Assembly: GCF_024435075.2 (NCBI RefSeq)
Contig: NZ_JAMZEG020000001.1
Coordinates: 682,001 to 746,000 of the forward strand
From: Marinomonas maritima
GTDB taxonomy: Bacteria > Pseudomonadota > Gammaproteobacteria > Pseudomonadales > Marinomonadaceae
DNA: 64,000 nt
Direction of reading: 5' to 3'
Positions within the stretch are counted from its first letter, which is position 1. Every line of letters begins with the position of its first letter. Below are positions 7,401 through 16,534 of this stretch, piece after piece. The notes under the pieces were generated by a model. The model saw only the letters and a list, made by a program, of their open reading frames with translations, had not been told where the DNA came from and made no database searches. The position numbers and the translations under genes were made by a program.

Positions 7401-7847
7401 ATGGAAATTCAGCAAGTTGAGCTTGTGGATTTAGAGTCCGTGAAGCGTTTTATTAGCCAAGTATCTGAAATTGATGTGTTGCCTAATTTCAATGATCAGG
7501 GAAAAGCTGAATACAAATCGCGTGTTCTGCCTGACGTTGTTATGGCGTTTGATACTGAACGTTTTCAGACACTAAAAGTTATCTTCGCAGGTGAGATCAT
7601 TGGCTTTGGTGCGTTACGTGATGGTAATTACCTTACCCACTTATTTGTGTCTAAATCGATGCAAGGCCAAGGGGTTGGTAAACAGCTACTTAGCACTTTA
7701 TTAAATACGACTGACACTAAAGAGATCAATCTGCGTTCGTCAATCAATGCCGTTGGTTTTTATGAATCTTATGGATTTGAGGCTACCGGCAATGAAGCTG
7801 AATTTAATGGCATTCGCTTCGTTCCCATGCGGTTGATACGTCAATGA
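7401..7847 (+). CDS. GNAT family N-acetyltransferase
   Basis: 148 aa with the GNAT fold. Seen: a central LTHLFVSKSMQGQGVGKQLL segment, holding the acetyl-CoA pyrophosphate loop QGQGVG (motif A, V-x4-Q/R-x2-G-x-G/A), and the C-terminal SINAVGFYESYGFEATG (motif B). An AGGGAGGG ribosome site at 7391-7398 supports ATG 7401. Substrate unknown. The stop is 21 nt before the next gene, so the two are probably one transcript. Confidence 0.85.
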   Translation: MEIQQVELVDLESVKRFISQVSEIDVLPNFNDQGKAEYKSRVLPDVVMAFDTERFQTLKVIFAGEIIGFGALRDGNYLTHLFVSKSMQGQGVGKQLLSTLLNTTDTKEINLRSSINAVGFYESYGFEATGNEAEFNGIRFVPMRLIRQ

Positions 7848-7868
7848 TTTAATAGAAGGAAGCTTCTT

Positions 7869-8201
7869 TTGTCTGAGTTAAAAACAATGGGTCTTTTTAT
7901 GGTGACAGCACTGGCAGAAATTGTCGGCTGTTACCTGCCTTATCTTTGGTTGCGTGATGGAAAAAGCATTTGGCTATTGGTGCCTGCTGCGTTTAGTTTG
8001 GCGGTCTTTGCTTGGTTACTGACATTGCATCCAACCGCCTCAGGAAGAGTGTATGCAGCCTATGGCGGCGTCTATATTTTCATGGCTGTTTTATGGTTGT
8101 GGGTGGTAGACGGCATTCGCCCAACGACGTGGGATATGATTGGGTCTGGTGTGGCACTGTTAGGAATGGCAATTATTATGTTTGCGCCGCGGTCAGCATG
8201 A
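7869..8201 (+). CDS. YnfA family (UPF0060) small membrane protein
   Basis: 110 aa, four transmembrane helices, of the YnfA family related to small multidrug resistance transporters. Seen: [16 protein letters not shown], the family N-terminus, then [18 protein letters not shown] and [17 protein letters not shown], near-signature sequence. A TTG start at 7869 is chosen because AGAAGGA lies about 8 nt upstream and it gives the usual length of about 108-110 aa; ATG 7887 would cut the first helix. Some family members give drug efflux; here the role is unproven. Confidence 0.88.
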   Translation: MSELKTMGLFMVTALAEIVGCYLPYLWLRDGKSIWLLVPAAFSLAVFAWLLTLHPTASGRVYAAYGGVYIFMAVLWLWVVDGIRPTTWDMIGSGVALLGMAIIMFAPRSA

Positions 8202-8236
8202 TTTTTTTGATGTTATGTTTGATTTCGCAAATGATT

Positions 8237-9145
8237 TTATTTAATGCTTGTCGAATGTAGGCATTTTTTTATGTTTCGTTTTGCGCAAGCGGAAAATGCT
8301 CTCGATAGCTCACTTCGAATGTGATCTGCAGAATAATACATGGTGTAGCGATATTTTAATTGCGGCTTAAAGGGGCGAGTTACAACATTTAATCCTGTCC
8401 ACATACTAGCGTTAAAGGGATCTAAGAGTGCAATACAGAGCCCTGCAGCTACCATTCCATATCCTGAAAGAGAGCGCTGAGTCGAAAATTGTGATCGGAT
8501 TTTAATGTTGTGTTCTTTCAACAAGCTTTTGTGGCTATGCCATTCCATACCGTCCTCATCAACTAATTTTAGGAGGTTTTCATCATTTAAATCTGTAGGC
8601 GTTATGACATCCTTTTGTGTTAAAGGGTGGTTTTCTGGTAAAACGCATACCCAATCAACATTGATTAACGGTTCTTCAATAAAACCCGAATGATAGTCTA
8701 CGTGATTTGTAAGAATCAGGTCATATTTAGCGTGTCTTAATCCTTTCATTAATTGATCAACACTGTCTGTGAGTAAACTGATGTGAACATCTGGATTTTC
8801 ATCAACAAAGTGACGGATTAGGGTCGGAGTTAATTGAGTCGCTAAAGCTGGAGTTGAGCCAATTGTCAGACTTCCATGGGTTGAATGTTTTAAATTATCC
8901 GCAAAATTCTCCAAATGATGAATACCATGAATAACCCCTTTTACTTCTTTATAAAAAGCCATTGCCTCGGCTGTTGGAATCATTCTTCCTCTTTGTTTTT
9001 GGAACAATTCAAAGCCAATGTTTTCTTGTAGATCTTTGATAAGTCGACTGATTGATGGCTGGGATACTTGTAGTGTAGTGGCAGCTTGAGAGAAAGAGCC
9101 TTTCTCAATAACCGCTAAAAATGCTTGAAGTTGTTTGTATTGCAT
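8237..9145 (-). CDS. LysR-family transcriptional regulator
   Basis: 302 aa. N-terminal winged helix (MQYKQLQAFLAVIEKGSFSQAATTLQVSQPSISRLIKDLQ start, residues about 1-60), then a LysR effector-binding domain (periplasmic-binding fold). It is divergent from the YfcC transporter and aspartoacylase genes, with about 150 nt between, so it most likely controls them and itself. The inducer may be the transported acyl amino acid or a product; this is inference from position only. Confidence 0.9.
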   Translation of the reverse strand: MQYKQLQAFLAVIEKGSFSQAATTLQVSQPSISRLIKDLQENIGFELFQKQRGRMIPTAEAMAFYKEVKGVIHGIHHLENFADNLKHSTHGSLTIGSTPALATQLTPTLIRHFVDENPDVHISLLTDSVDQLMKGLRHAKYDLILTNHVDYHSGFIEEPLINVDWVCVLPENHPLTQKDVITPTDLNDENLLKLVDEDGMEWHSHKSLLKEHNIKIRSQFSTQRSLSGYGMVAAGLCIALLDPFNASMWTGLNVVTRPFKPQLKYRYTMYYSADHIRSELSRAFSACAKRNIKKCLHSTSIK

Positions 9146-9164
9146 CGTTATAGCTCATAGTTTT

Positions 9165-9204
9165 TTCGAATACAACTATACATAAATGGCTATTGTTCGA
9201 ATAG
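9165..9204. promoter_or_regulatory. Candidate LysR operator between the divergent genes
   Basis: The intergenic region contains TTCGAATA (9165-9172) and CTATTGTTCGAATAG (9190-9204), an inverted repeat of CTATT/AATAG around GTTCG, and the two halves repeat the TTCGAATA word. Such AT-rich interrupted dyads (T-N11-A type) between a lysR gene and its target are typical binding sites. Binding is not shown. Confidence 0.4.
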
Positions 9205-9296
9205 TTTATATGTGAAATATTAATCCTTAATTGAGATGGTTGTTTATGAATTCGCAAAAAATGTGGATATAAAAAAATAAGATGTGGAGATCTATT

Positions 9297-10751
9297 GTGC
9301 CGGATATTAATGAAGACAAAAGCTATTCGAGTCAGATAAAAGATAAGCAGGCTTGGTATCTAAGGATGCCTGATCCAATGGTGCTGATATTTTATATTTT
9401 GTTAGTGGCCAGCGCGCTTTCTTGGATAGTACCAAAAGGAGCTTATGATCTAGAAAAGGTTGACGGTCGGCAACGAGTGGTTGCAGAGTCGTTTCATTAT
9501 TTAGCTGAGGATGCCAGTAGTATCACTCTTGCTTCTGTAGTGAATAATGTTTTTGATATTTTTGTCGCCATCCCACAAGGGCTAATTCAATCCGCGCAGT
9601 ACCTGTTTATTGTGTTTATTGCTGGTGGTCTTTTTAATATTTTATATCGCACTAATGCGTTGGAAAATTTTGTCGGTACATCGGTTAAGCGAATCGGCCT
9701 TAAGCGCGGTAACTTACTTATCTGGTTATCAACCTATTTATACGGTGTGTTTGGTATCACCGTTGGTTTCGAAAACAACATTGCTTTGGTGCCCGTAGCA
9801 TTGTTGGTATCCACTGCACTTGGTTATAAAAATCTTGTTGGTGCCTGTATTGCGATAGGTGGTATTGGAATCGGTTTTGCGTTGTCTCCTATTAACCCAT
9901 ATACCGTTGGGGTGTCGCAAAGTATTGCGGGCTTACCTATTTTTTCTGGTGCTTTGCTACGTTGTGTTCTGACCTTTTTATCTTTGAGTCTATTGGCTTG
10001 GTACATCACAAAGTTTGTTGCGCCAAAATCCAAAGCAGAAGAGTCTTCGTCAGATCAATTGCCAAAACAGCTCGCTGACTATCGTATGAACTCTCGTGAT
10101 ATCTGCGTGATGTTGGTTTTTTTAGCAGGTATTGTGATTATAGCGGGGTGTTCTTATCTTGCTGGAGTTGGTGTGTTAGGTCGAAGTTGGTACATCAAGG
10201 AAATTACTGCCGTCTTTATCGTTATGTCGATTGTTATTGCTGCAATTTGTCGAATCGGCGCAAATCAGTATGTAAAACATATGATTGATGGGGCTTCAAA
10301 GGTAACGGCTGGCGCTTTAGTTATTGGCTTGGCTGCATCAATCAAGGTTGTGCTTGAAGATGGTCAAATCATTTACACCATAGTTCACACATTAAATTTG
10401 TTGATCGATTTCATGCCGGATGCACTCATTGCAGTCACTATTAGTGTGATTCAAGGGGTTATCAACTTGTTTATTCCAAGTGGTTCTGGTCAAGCTTTAG
10501 TAACGATGCCAATTCTTATTCCACTTGCTGATTTGGTTGGCATTAGTCGTCAAGTAATGATTCTGGCGTTTCAGGTTGGTGATGGTATTACCAATTTAAT
10601 CATTCCAACCTCTGGCGGCACTTTAGCAATGCTGGCACTGGCGAGAGTGGGCTTTTCTGAATGGGTGAAGACTATTTTTCCTGTTATTTTGATGGTTTAC
10701 GCGCTTAGTTGGGTATTTCTTATCTTTGCTCAGTACACGAACTGGTCATAA
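9297..10751 (+). CDS. YfcC family transporter (C4-dicarboxylate carrier-like)
   Basis: 484 aa from GTG 9297, which has GGAG at 9286-9289 seven nt upstream; ATG 9282 is in frame but would include that ribosome site. About 11-12 hydrophobic helices. Seen: the family-type PDPMVLIFYILLVASALSWIVPKGAY start with the WxVPxGxY pattern, GITVGFENNIALVPVAL, FALSPINPYTVGVSQSIAG and a C-terminal FIPSGSGQALVTMPILIPL plus IIPTSGGTLAMLAL, the paired Ser/Gly-rich hairpins of ion-transporter superfamily carriers. Followed 62 nt later by aspartoacylase, so the cargo is plausibly an N-acyl amino acid such as N-acetylaspartate (inference). Confidence 0.8.
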   Translation: MPDINEDKSYSSQIKDKQAWYLRMPDPMVLIFYILLVASALSWIVPKGAYDLEKVDGRQRVVAESFHYLAEDASSITLASVVNNVFDIFVAIPQGLIQSAQYLFIVFIAGGLFNILYRTNALENFVGTSVKRIGLKRGNLLIWLSTYLYGVFGITVGFENNIALVPVALLVSTALGYKNLVGACIAIGGIGIGFALSPINPYTVGVSQSIAGLPIFSGALLRCVLTFLSLSLLAWYITKFVAPKSKAEESSSDQLPKQLADYRMNSRDICVMLVFLAGIVIIAGCSYLAGVGVLGRSWYIKEITAVFIVMSIVIAAICRIGANQYVKHMIDGASKVTAGALVIGLAASIKVVLEDGQIIYTIVHTLNLLIDFMPDALIAVTISVIQGVINLFIPSGSGQALVTMPILIPLADLVGISRQVMILAFQVGDGITNLIIPTSGGTLAMLALARVGFSEWVKTIFPVILMVYALSWVFLIFAQYTNWS

Positions 10752-10813
10752 GTTTTAATTAAATGGTGTCGCCACAATGGATGCTGCGCGGCGCTTAGGA
10801 GATATAAGTAAAT

Positions 10814-11710
10814 ATGAAAAAAATACAGCGCATCGCCTTAATTGGCGGCACACACGGAAATGAATTATCCGGTATTTATTTGGTAAAAAAATGGTTGGCT
10901 CAACAAACGCTGAAGCAATGGAATGCATTGGATATTACTGCTCGGATTGTTAATCCAAGAGCCTGCGAGCAATCTGTGCGTTACATTGAAACAGATCTGA
11001 ATCGCGAGTTTGATATAGCCGATCTTGAGAATATCAATAAGACTGGCTACGAAGCGCTATTGGCAAAAAAGCTTAATATTGAATTTGGTCCCAAAGGTAA
11101 TTCGCCTTACGAAGTTTTGATTGATTTGCATAATACAACATCAAATATGGGGGCTTGTTTGATGTTGCAACGTAAAAATGCCTTCACAATTTTGTTAGGC
11201 GGTTATGTAAAACACCATATGCCACACGCCAATATTTATTTTCAGGATAATGTGCCAGAGGAAAAACAAAATTTTTTGCTTACGGTGGCCCAGCAAGGCG
11301 TAACGGTTGAGGTTGGGCCTCAACCAAATTCAGTGCTTCAGCAAGAAACCCTGGATTTAATGGAGTTGATGACAAGGCATATTTTGGACTTTGTTGAACT
11401 TCGCAATAATGGGACAACTTTAGTTATACCGGATGAATACGATGCTTTTCAATATGCTGGCAATCTAAGTTTGCCAATCGATGATAATGGGCAAAGAGAA
11501 GGCATGGTCTCTCGCCAGATTGATCAAAAAGATTTTCAACCTATAGAGCCAGGTCACGTGGTGATGGAAACATTTTCTGGTGAAAAAATCACTTGGCAGG
11601 GGGATTATACTGCTTATCCGCTTTTTATTAATGAAGCGGCATACCATAAAAATCATAGTGCAATGACACTTTCACGTAAGTTTGTGATGTCTTGTCGTGA
11701 TTATAAATAA
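10814..11710 (+). CDS. aspA: Aspartoacylase (AstE/AspA family zinc amidohydrolase)
   Basis: 298 aa. Cleaves an N-acylated aspartate to aspartate plus a carboxylate. Seen: GGTHGNELSG (zinc His and Glu, residues about 11-20), the NPRA and ETDLNREF block that binds the substrate carboxylate, IDLHNTTSNMG (third zinc ligand) and VEVGPQPNSVL, containing the catalytic Glu in the EVGPQP signature of aspartoacylases. Length equals the ASPA group rather than longer AstE. ATG 10814 follows GGAGATATAAGTAA. Paired with the YfcC carrier and a divergent LysR gene, it suggests uptake and hydrolysis of an acylated aspartate. The symbol is given by analogy with aspartoacylases and should not be confused with aspartase. 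Confidence 0.8.
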   Translation: MKKIQRIALIGGTHGNELSGIYLVKKWLAQQTLKQWNALDITARIVNPRACEQSVRYIETDLNREFDIADLENINKTGYEALLAKKLNIEFGPKGNSPYEVLIDLHNTTSNMGACLMLQRKNAFTILLGGYVKHHMPHANIYFQDNVPEEKQNFLLTVAQQGVTVEVGPQPNSVLQQETLDLMELMTRHILDFVELRNNGTTLVIPDEYDAFQYAGNLSLPIDDNGQREGMVSRQIDQKDFQPIEPGHVVMETFSGEKITWQGDYTAYPLFINEAAYHKNHSAMTLSRKFVMSCRDYK

Positions 11711-11720
11711 TGTCATTTCT

Positions 11721-11766
11721 ATACAAGGTCAGAGCTAACTCTGACCTTGTATAAAATTTTTTTTGA
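11721..11766 (+). terminator. Rho-independent terminator after aspartoacylase
   Basis: ATACAAGGTCAGAG (11721-11734), loop CTAA, then the perfect reverse complement CTCTGACCTTGTAT (11739-11752), followed by AAAA and eight or more T. A 14-bp perfect stem. Confidence 0.9.
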
Positions 11767-11794
11767 TTTAAGGCATGTTACTTTGAGCGGCTAT

Positions 11795-12295
11795 TTAGTA
11801 AGCGCCTTCACTGTATATAAGCTCATAGCTGTGGCTGTAGATTTCTAGGATATTACCGAATGGGTCTTCCATGTAAATCATGCGGTAAGGCTTAGTGCCA
11901 GGATAGTAATAACTAGGTTTTTCCATACGCTTTTTACCGCCCGCTGCAACAATACGCTCTGCCAGTTCTTCAACATTTGGATCTTGAACGCAAAAATGAA
12001 AAATGCCTGTCTTCCAATACTCAAAATTATTTTCTGGGTTAATTTGGTTTTTAAATTCAAATATTTCGACGCCTACTCGGTCGCCTGTTGATAAGTGGGC
12101 GATACGAAATTTCTCCCAGCCTCCACCAAAAACCTCAGTACACATTTCACCAATAGGGCTTTTGTCTTCTGTGATGTCTGTGGGTTTCATAATTAAATAC
12201 CATCCCATGACTTGCGTGTAAAACTCGACGGCTTTGTCTAGGTCCGGTACAGAAATACCAATGTGTGAAAAATTACGTGGGTAAACATTGCTCAT
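11795..12295 (-). CDS. VOC family protein (glyoxalase/bleomycin-resistance fold)
   Basis: 166 aa with two beta-alpha-beta3 repeats. Seen: FSHIGISVPDLDKAVEFYTQVMG at the N-terminus (metal His) and IFHFCVQDPNVEELAERI plus MEDPFGNILEIYS (metal Glu) in the second half. The reaction may be a lactoylglutathione-lyase-like isomerisation or a dioxygenase; sequence does not decide. Divergent from a LysR gene with a 92-nt gap, which probably regulates it. Confidence 0.82.
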   Translation of the reverse strand: MSNVYPRNFSHIGISVPDLDKAVEFYTQVMGWYLIMKPTDITEDKSPIGEMCTEVFGGGWEKFRIAHLSTGDRVGVEIFEFKNQINPENNFEYWKTGIFHFCVQDPNVEELAERIVAAGGKKRMEKPSYYYPGTKPYRMIYMEDPFGNILEIYSHSYELIYSEGAY

Positions 12296-12387
12296 GATTT
12301 TTTCCTTTGTTGAGGTTTTCTGTAGGTTACAAATCCATAAGCATTAAGTAAAATTATCGTTTGAAATGTCTATGAGTATATTTTGTA

Positions 12388-13260
12388 ATGATCAATCCAC
12401 TTTGGTTGCGTAGTTTCTGTACTTTGGTTGATGTTTCGCACTTTACTCGTACTGCTGAGCAGTTAAATATGACGCAATCTGGTGTCAGTCAGCATGTTCG
12501 TAAACTAGAAGAACAACTTGGGCGGCCGTTATTAATTCGTCATGGTAAACAGTTTACCTTGACGGATGCTGGCGAGCGTTTGTATCAAGAGGGACGAATC
12601 GTTCTGAGTGGTTTAGCCGAGCTTGAAAAGCTTGTTGGAGATGATCCTGCCTTTGACGGATTGGTGCGTGTGGTATCGCCGGGCAGCGTTGGCCTTAAGT
12701 TGTATCAACAATTGCTGCTTCTGCAAAAGAAACACCCCAAGTTGGTCATAGATTATCGTTTCGCGCCAAATCGAGAAGTCGAACGATTGATTTCTGAACA
12801 CAAAGTAGATATTGGTTTCATGACCAGTTCATCGATGATGAATGAGGTTCATATTCAGCCGATAGGAGAGGAGGAGTTGCTTTTGGTGACGCCTCACACT
12901 GTTCAATCACCAAGTTGGGTGCAATTACAAACATTAGGGTTTATTGATCATCCTGATGGAACTTATCACGCAGGTTTACTACTGGGAGCTAATTACCCTG
13001 AATTTGAGGAAGGTCAGACTTTCGAGCGATCGGGTTTTTGTAATCAAATTAGCTTGATTCTTGAACCTGTTGCCATGGGATTAGGCTTTACCGTTTTACC
13101 TCGTCATGCCATTGCGGCCTTTAATAAGCCCGACAGCATTTGTGTCAATCAATTACCCAAATCGGTTACCGAGACACTTTATCTTGGCGTGCATCGAAAC
13201 AAGCTGTTACCACGTCGAGTTCATACGGTGTTAGATGAAGCGAAGCGCTGTTTGAAATAA
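12388..13260 (+). CDS. LysR-family transcriptional regulator
   Basis: 290 aa. Winged-helix N-terminus (LWLRSFCTLVDVSHFTRTAEQLNMTQSGVSQHVRKLE, residues about 4-40) and a shorter-than-average effector domain. Divergently arranged with the VOC protein gene. The 3' end runs into the terminator of the convergent dxs operon. Effector unknown. Confidence 0.9.
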   Translation: MINPLWLRSFCTLVDVSHFTRTAEQLNMTQSGVSQHVRKLEEQLGRPLLIRHGKQFTLTDAGERLYQEGRIVLSGLAELEKLVGDDPAFDGLVRVVSPGSVGLKLYQQLLLLQKKHPKLVIDYRFAPNREVERLISEHKVDIGFMTSSSMMNEVHIQPIGEEELLLVTPHTVQSPSWVQLQTLGFIDHPDGTYHAGLLLGANYPEFEEGQTFERSGFCNQISLILEPVAMGLGFTVLPRHAIAAFNKPDSICVNQLPKSVTETLYLGVHRNKLLPRRVHTVLDEAKRCLK

Positions 13261-13292
13261 AAAAACCACGCTTATCGTCAATACAAGCGTGG
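13258..13292 (-). terminator. Terminator of the xseB-ispA-dxs operon
   Basis: CCACGCTT (13266-13273) pairs with AAGCGTGG (13285-13292). Read on the minus strand the hairpin is followed by a run of seven T, so it terminates the dxs transcript. It overlaps the stop of the convergent lysR gene. Confidence 0.75.
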
Positions 13293-13313
13293 CCTTATGA
13301 TGAGAAGAGTATA

Positions 13314-15209
13314 TTAATTGTTTTTTAGTTTATCTTGGATACTGAGTAAAATACCGTCAGCATCCAGTCCGACGCGTTTTAACATAGACGCATGACTGGC
13401 GTGCTCTTCATATTGATCCGGTAAACCAAGTTGAAGCGTTGGAATGGTAATGTTGTTCGCCAGTAAAAACTCACTTACTGCAGAACCTGCACCACCCATG
13501 ATAGCGTTCTCTTCCACTGTCACGATAAGCTTGGCATCGCGTTGCGCCAATAAGGCGGCTTCGTCGATGGGCTTCACAAAGCGCATGTCTAATAACGTGG
13601 CATCTAGGGTTTCGGCGGCGTTCAGTGCGTCGTAAGTTGGACGGCCAAAACCACAGATGACAATGCCAGATTTGCCTGTTCGTAAGGTACGAGACTTACC
13701 AATAGCCAGCGTCGACAGCGTCGGCTCAATCGTTACACCTTGACCCGTTCCACGAGGGTAGCGAACCGCGGCAGGGCCTTTATATTCATAGCCTGTTTGC
13801 AGCATCTTGCGGCATTCGTCTTCGTCAGACGGCGCCATTACGACCATGTTTGGAATACAACGTAGGTATGTCAAATCGTAAACGCCAGCATGAGTCGGGC
13901 CGTCTTCGCCTACTAATCCTGCACGATCAATGGCAAACAGTACATCAAGGTTTTGCAAGGCTACATCGTGAATAAGTTGGTCATATGCGCGCTGTAGAAA
14001 GGTTGAGTAGATTGCAACGACCGGTTTAACGCCGTCACAAGCCATTCCACCCGCTAAAGTGACAGCGTGTTGTTCTGCGATGGCGACGTCGAAGTATCGG
14101 TCAGGGAAGCGCTCTGCGAACTCAATAAGGTCGGAACCTTCTTTCATTGCTGGTGTGATCGCGACAAGCCTGTTGTCTTGCTCGGCGGCATCACATACCC
14201 AAGTTCCGAAGACATTACAGTATTTCGGCAGTTTGCTTTTTTCGTTGTTCGGTTTTGGATCAGGCTCGATCTTATTAATAGCGTGATAGCCGATTGGATC
14301 ACCTTCCGCTGGCTCAAAGCCTTTGCCTTTTTTGGTGATGACATGTAAAAACTGAGGGCCAGAGCGGTCTTTTAAATTGGCGATGGTTGTTAATAAATGG
14401 TCCATATCATGACCATCAATAGGGCCAATATAATTAAAACCGAGTTCTTCAAACATCATGCCCGGCGATACCATGCCTTTCATGTGTTCTTCGGCTTTAC
14501 GTGCTAATTCAAGAGCGGAAGGCAATCCAGAAAAGACTTTCTGTCCGCCTTTGCGAATATTGTCATAGGTTTTGCTTGCCCAAATGCGAGCAAAATAACT
14601 GGATAATGCGCCAACCGGTTTCGAAATAGACATTTCGTTGTCATTTAAAATGACCAACATGTCAGCTTTAACATCCCCCGCGTGATTAAGTGCTTCGAAT
14701 GACATACCAGCAGACATGGCGCCATCACCAATAATAGCAACGGCTTTACGGCCTGTTTTTAGTTGTCGCGCAGCGAGAGACATACCCAGTGCTGCGCCAA
14801 TTGATGTACTTGAATGACCAACGCCAAAAGTATCGTATTCACTTTCATCGCGTTTAGGAAAACCGGATATACCGTTTTCTTGGCGAATATTGAGCAAAGC
14901 TTCGCGGCGGCCCGTTAAGATTTTGTGAGGGTAGGCTTGATGGCCAACATCCCAAACAATGCGGTCTTCTGGTGTGTTGTAAAGGTAATGCAGTGCAACG
15001 GTCAATTCTACGACGCCAAGCCCAGCGCCAAAATGCCCACCAGTTTGCCCTACGCTATAGAGCATGAATTCGCGTAATTCGCGGACAAGCACCGGCAACT
15101 GCTCTTTTTTAAAGGCACGCAAGTCAGCTGGTGAGTCGACTTGATCAAGTAGCGGTGTGTCAGGTCTGGCAGTAGGTATCTCTTCGAACATGGGCACAGG
15201 TTTGGTCAC
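13314..15209 (-). CDS. dxs: 1-deoxy-D-xylulose-5-phosphate synthase
   Basis: 631 aa. Condenses pyruvate and glyceraldehyde 3-phosphate, the thiamine-diphosphate-dependent first step of the MEP isoprenoid pathway. Seen: [16 protein letters not shown] (residues about 86-101), [15 protein letters not shown] with a downstream Asn for thiamine diphosphate and Mg binding (161-175), [18 protein letters not shown] holding the catalytic Glu, and [15 protein letters not shown], all canonical. It is the last gene of xseB-ispA-dxs, 32 nt after ispA, an order widespread in gammaproteobacteria. Confidence 0.97.
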   Translation of the reverse strand: MTKPVPMFEEIPTARPDTPLLDQVDSPADLRAFKKEQLPVLVRELREFMLYSVGQTGGHFGAGLGVVELTVALHYLYNTPEDRIVWDVGHQAYPHKILTGRREALLNIRQENGISGFPKRDESEYDTFGVGHSSTSIGAALGMSLAARQLKTGRKAVAIIGDGAMSAGMSFEALNHAGDVKADMLVILNDNEMSISKPVGALSSYFARIWASKTYDNIRKGGQKVFSGLPSALELARKAEEHMKGMVSPGMMFEELGFNYIGPIDGHDMDHLLTTIANLKDRSGPQFLHVITKKGKGFEPAEGDPIGYHAINKIEPDPKPNNEKSKLPKYCNVFGTWVCDAAEQDNRLVAITPAMKEGSDLIEFAERFPDRYFDVAIAEQHAVTLAGGMACDGVKPVVAIYSTFLQRAYDQLIHDVALQNLDVLFAIDRAGLVGEDGPTHAGVYDLTYLRCIPNMVVMAPSDEDECRKMLQTGYEYKGPAAVRYPRGTGQGVTIEPTLSTLAIGKSRTLRTGKSGIVICGFGRPTYDALNAAETLDATLLDMRFVKPIDEAALLAQRDAKLIVTVEENAIMGGAGSAVSEFLLANNITIPTLQLGLPDQYEEHASHASMLKRVGLDADGILLSIQDKLKNN

Positions 15210-15241
15210 ATTTAGTTAATCTAAAAAAGCGGGTAAGTATA

Positions 15242-16123
15242 TCAGTGGTTACGACCAATAATATAGTTCGCAAGCTCAACTAAAGGTTGAGCGGCGTCCC
15301 CGAAGGGTGAAATTGACGTGATTGCTTGGTCATGAAGACTCAGGGCAAGTGCCTGAGCACCCTCTAAACCAAGCAGTTTGGGGTACGTCGGTTTGTTTGC
15401 TTCTTCATCGGAGAATTGAGTTTTACCCAATGTCGTTGTGTCACTGGTGATATCAATGATGTCGTCTTGAACTTGAAAGGCCAATCCGATGGCGCTGGCA
15501 TAGGCGTCTAAGGCGGCAAAGTCTTTTTCGTTGTGAGCGCCGGTACTGATGGCTCCCATGCGAATACTGGCTCGAATCAATGCTCCGGTTTTATGCTGGT
15601 GCATTTGTTCTAGCGCTTTGATATCAATGTTTTTTCCAACATTGGATAAATCAATCATTTGCCCCGTTACCATGCCATGGCGACCGGATGCGTGAACCAG
15701 TTCTTGTATCAACTGTAGTTGAGTTTTTGTGTTGTTGTGTGCTGTCTGGCTCAATAATTCGAAGGCAAACGCCTGTAACGCGTCGCCGGCGAGGATGGCG
15801 GTCGCTTCATCAAATTGTATATGGCAAGTCGGTTTTCCTCTGCGTAGATCATCATCGTCCATTGCCGGAAGGTCATCATGAATTAAAGAGTAGGCATGAA
15901 TGGATTCGATCGCGGCCGCGCTGGCGTCGGTTAAATCGTTGGCTTCACCGAACAGTGATGCCGCCGCATAAGTAAGCATAGGTCGTACACGCTTTCCGCC
16001 ATTAAATAAGCTGTAAGACATAGCGCTTTGTAAGTGTGCTGCGGGGGCGTATTGGCTTAAATTCTGCGTTAAATAGTTGTCTACTCGACGACGAGCATAA
16101 AGGGAAAAATCGTCTAAAGTCAC
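15242..16123 (-). CDS. ispA: (2E,6E)-farnesyl diphosphate synthase
   Basis: 293 aa polyprenyl synthase that adds isopentenyl diphosphate to dimethylallyl and geranyl diphosphates. Seen: NGGKRVRPML (residues 41-50), the first Asp-rich motif DDLPAMDDDDLRRGKPT (83-99) with the two-residue insertion of short-chain bacterial enzymes, and the second motif FQVQDDIIDITSD (216-228). It overlaps xseB by four nt (15120-range ATGA type junction at 16120-16123), so translation is coupled. Confidence 0.96.
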   Translation of the reverse strand: MTLDDFSLYARRRVDNYLTQNLSQYAPAAHLQSAMSYSLFNGGKRVRPMLTYAAASLFGEANDLTDASAAAIESIHAYSLIHDDLPAMDDDDLRRGKPTCHIQFDEATAILAGDALQAFAFELLSQTAHNNTKTQLQLIQELVHASGRHGMVTGQMIDLSNVGKNIDIKALEQMHQHKTGALIRASIRMGAISTGAHNEKDFAALDAYASAIGLAFQVQDDIIDITSDTTTLGKTQFSDEEANKPTYPKLLGLEGAQALALSLHDQAITSISPFGDAAQPLVELANYIIGRNH

Positions 16124-16362
16124 GAATTGAGTTCCGGATCAAAAGGTTCTAGATGCTCACCATCTTGTTTTTCAAGTAGGATTTGAACTTTTTGTTCAGC
16201 TTGGGTGAGAACTGACTGGCATTCTTGGCTTAGTTTAACACCTTTTTCGAATGCTTTTAGCGCCTCTTCTAGAGAAAGTTGATTGGACTCTAGCTGAACG
16301 ACGAGCGTATCTAATTCACCGAGGTTTTCTTCAAAATGGCGAACACTTGTTTTTCGTGACAT
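16120..16362 (-). CDS. xseB: Exodeoxyribonuclease VII small subunit
   Basis: 80 aa, the expected size. Seen: FEENLGELDTLVVQLESNQLSLEEALKAFEKGVKLSQECQ pattern (alpha-helical, Glu/Leu rich) ending in LTQAEQKVQIL, the typical XseB core. It binds the large subunit XseA, not in this window, in single-strand DNA degradation. First gene of the operon with ispA and dxs; it is divergent from pomA with 172 nt between. No strong ribosome site is visible before ATG 16362. Confidence 0.95.
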   Translation of the reverse strand: MSRKTSVRHFEENLGELDTLVVQLESNQLSLEEALKAFEKGVKLSQECQSVLTQAEQKVQILLEKQDGEHLEPFDPELNS

Positions 16363-16534
16363 GGGGGTTACTCTTATTTGAATCTATGTTTTGTAACAGA
16401 AAAAAGCTTATTGTTCGAGGACGTGTTAATGAAAATTACAAAAATCTCGCAAGAAGATGTGATTCTTGGTCTTTCTTTCGTATAGAATCATACACATGTA
16501 TCAGTTGATTATAGCTTTTTGTTAGGAGACGTGT

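Noticed and set aside
14059..14348. Plus-strand ORFs opposite dxs
   Set aside because: Codon-composition shadows of dxs; no domains.
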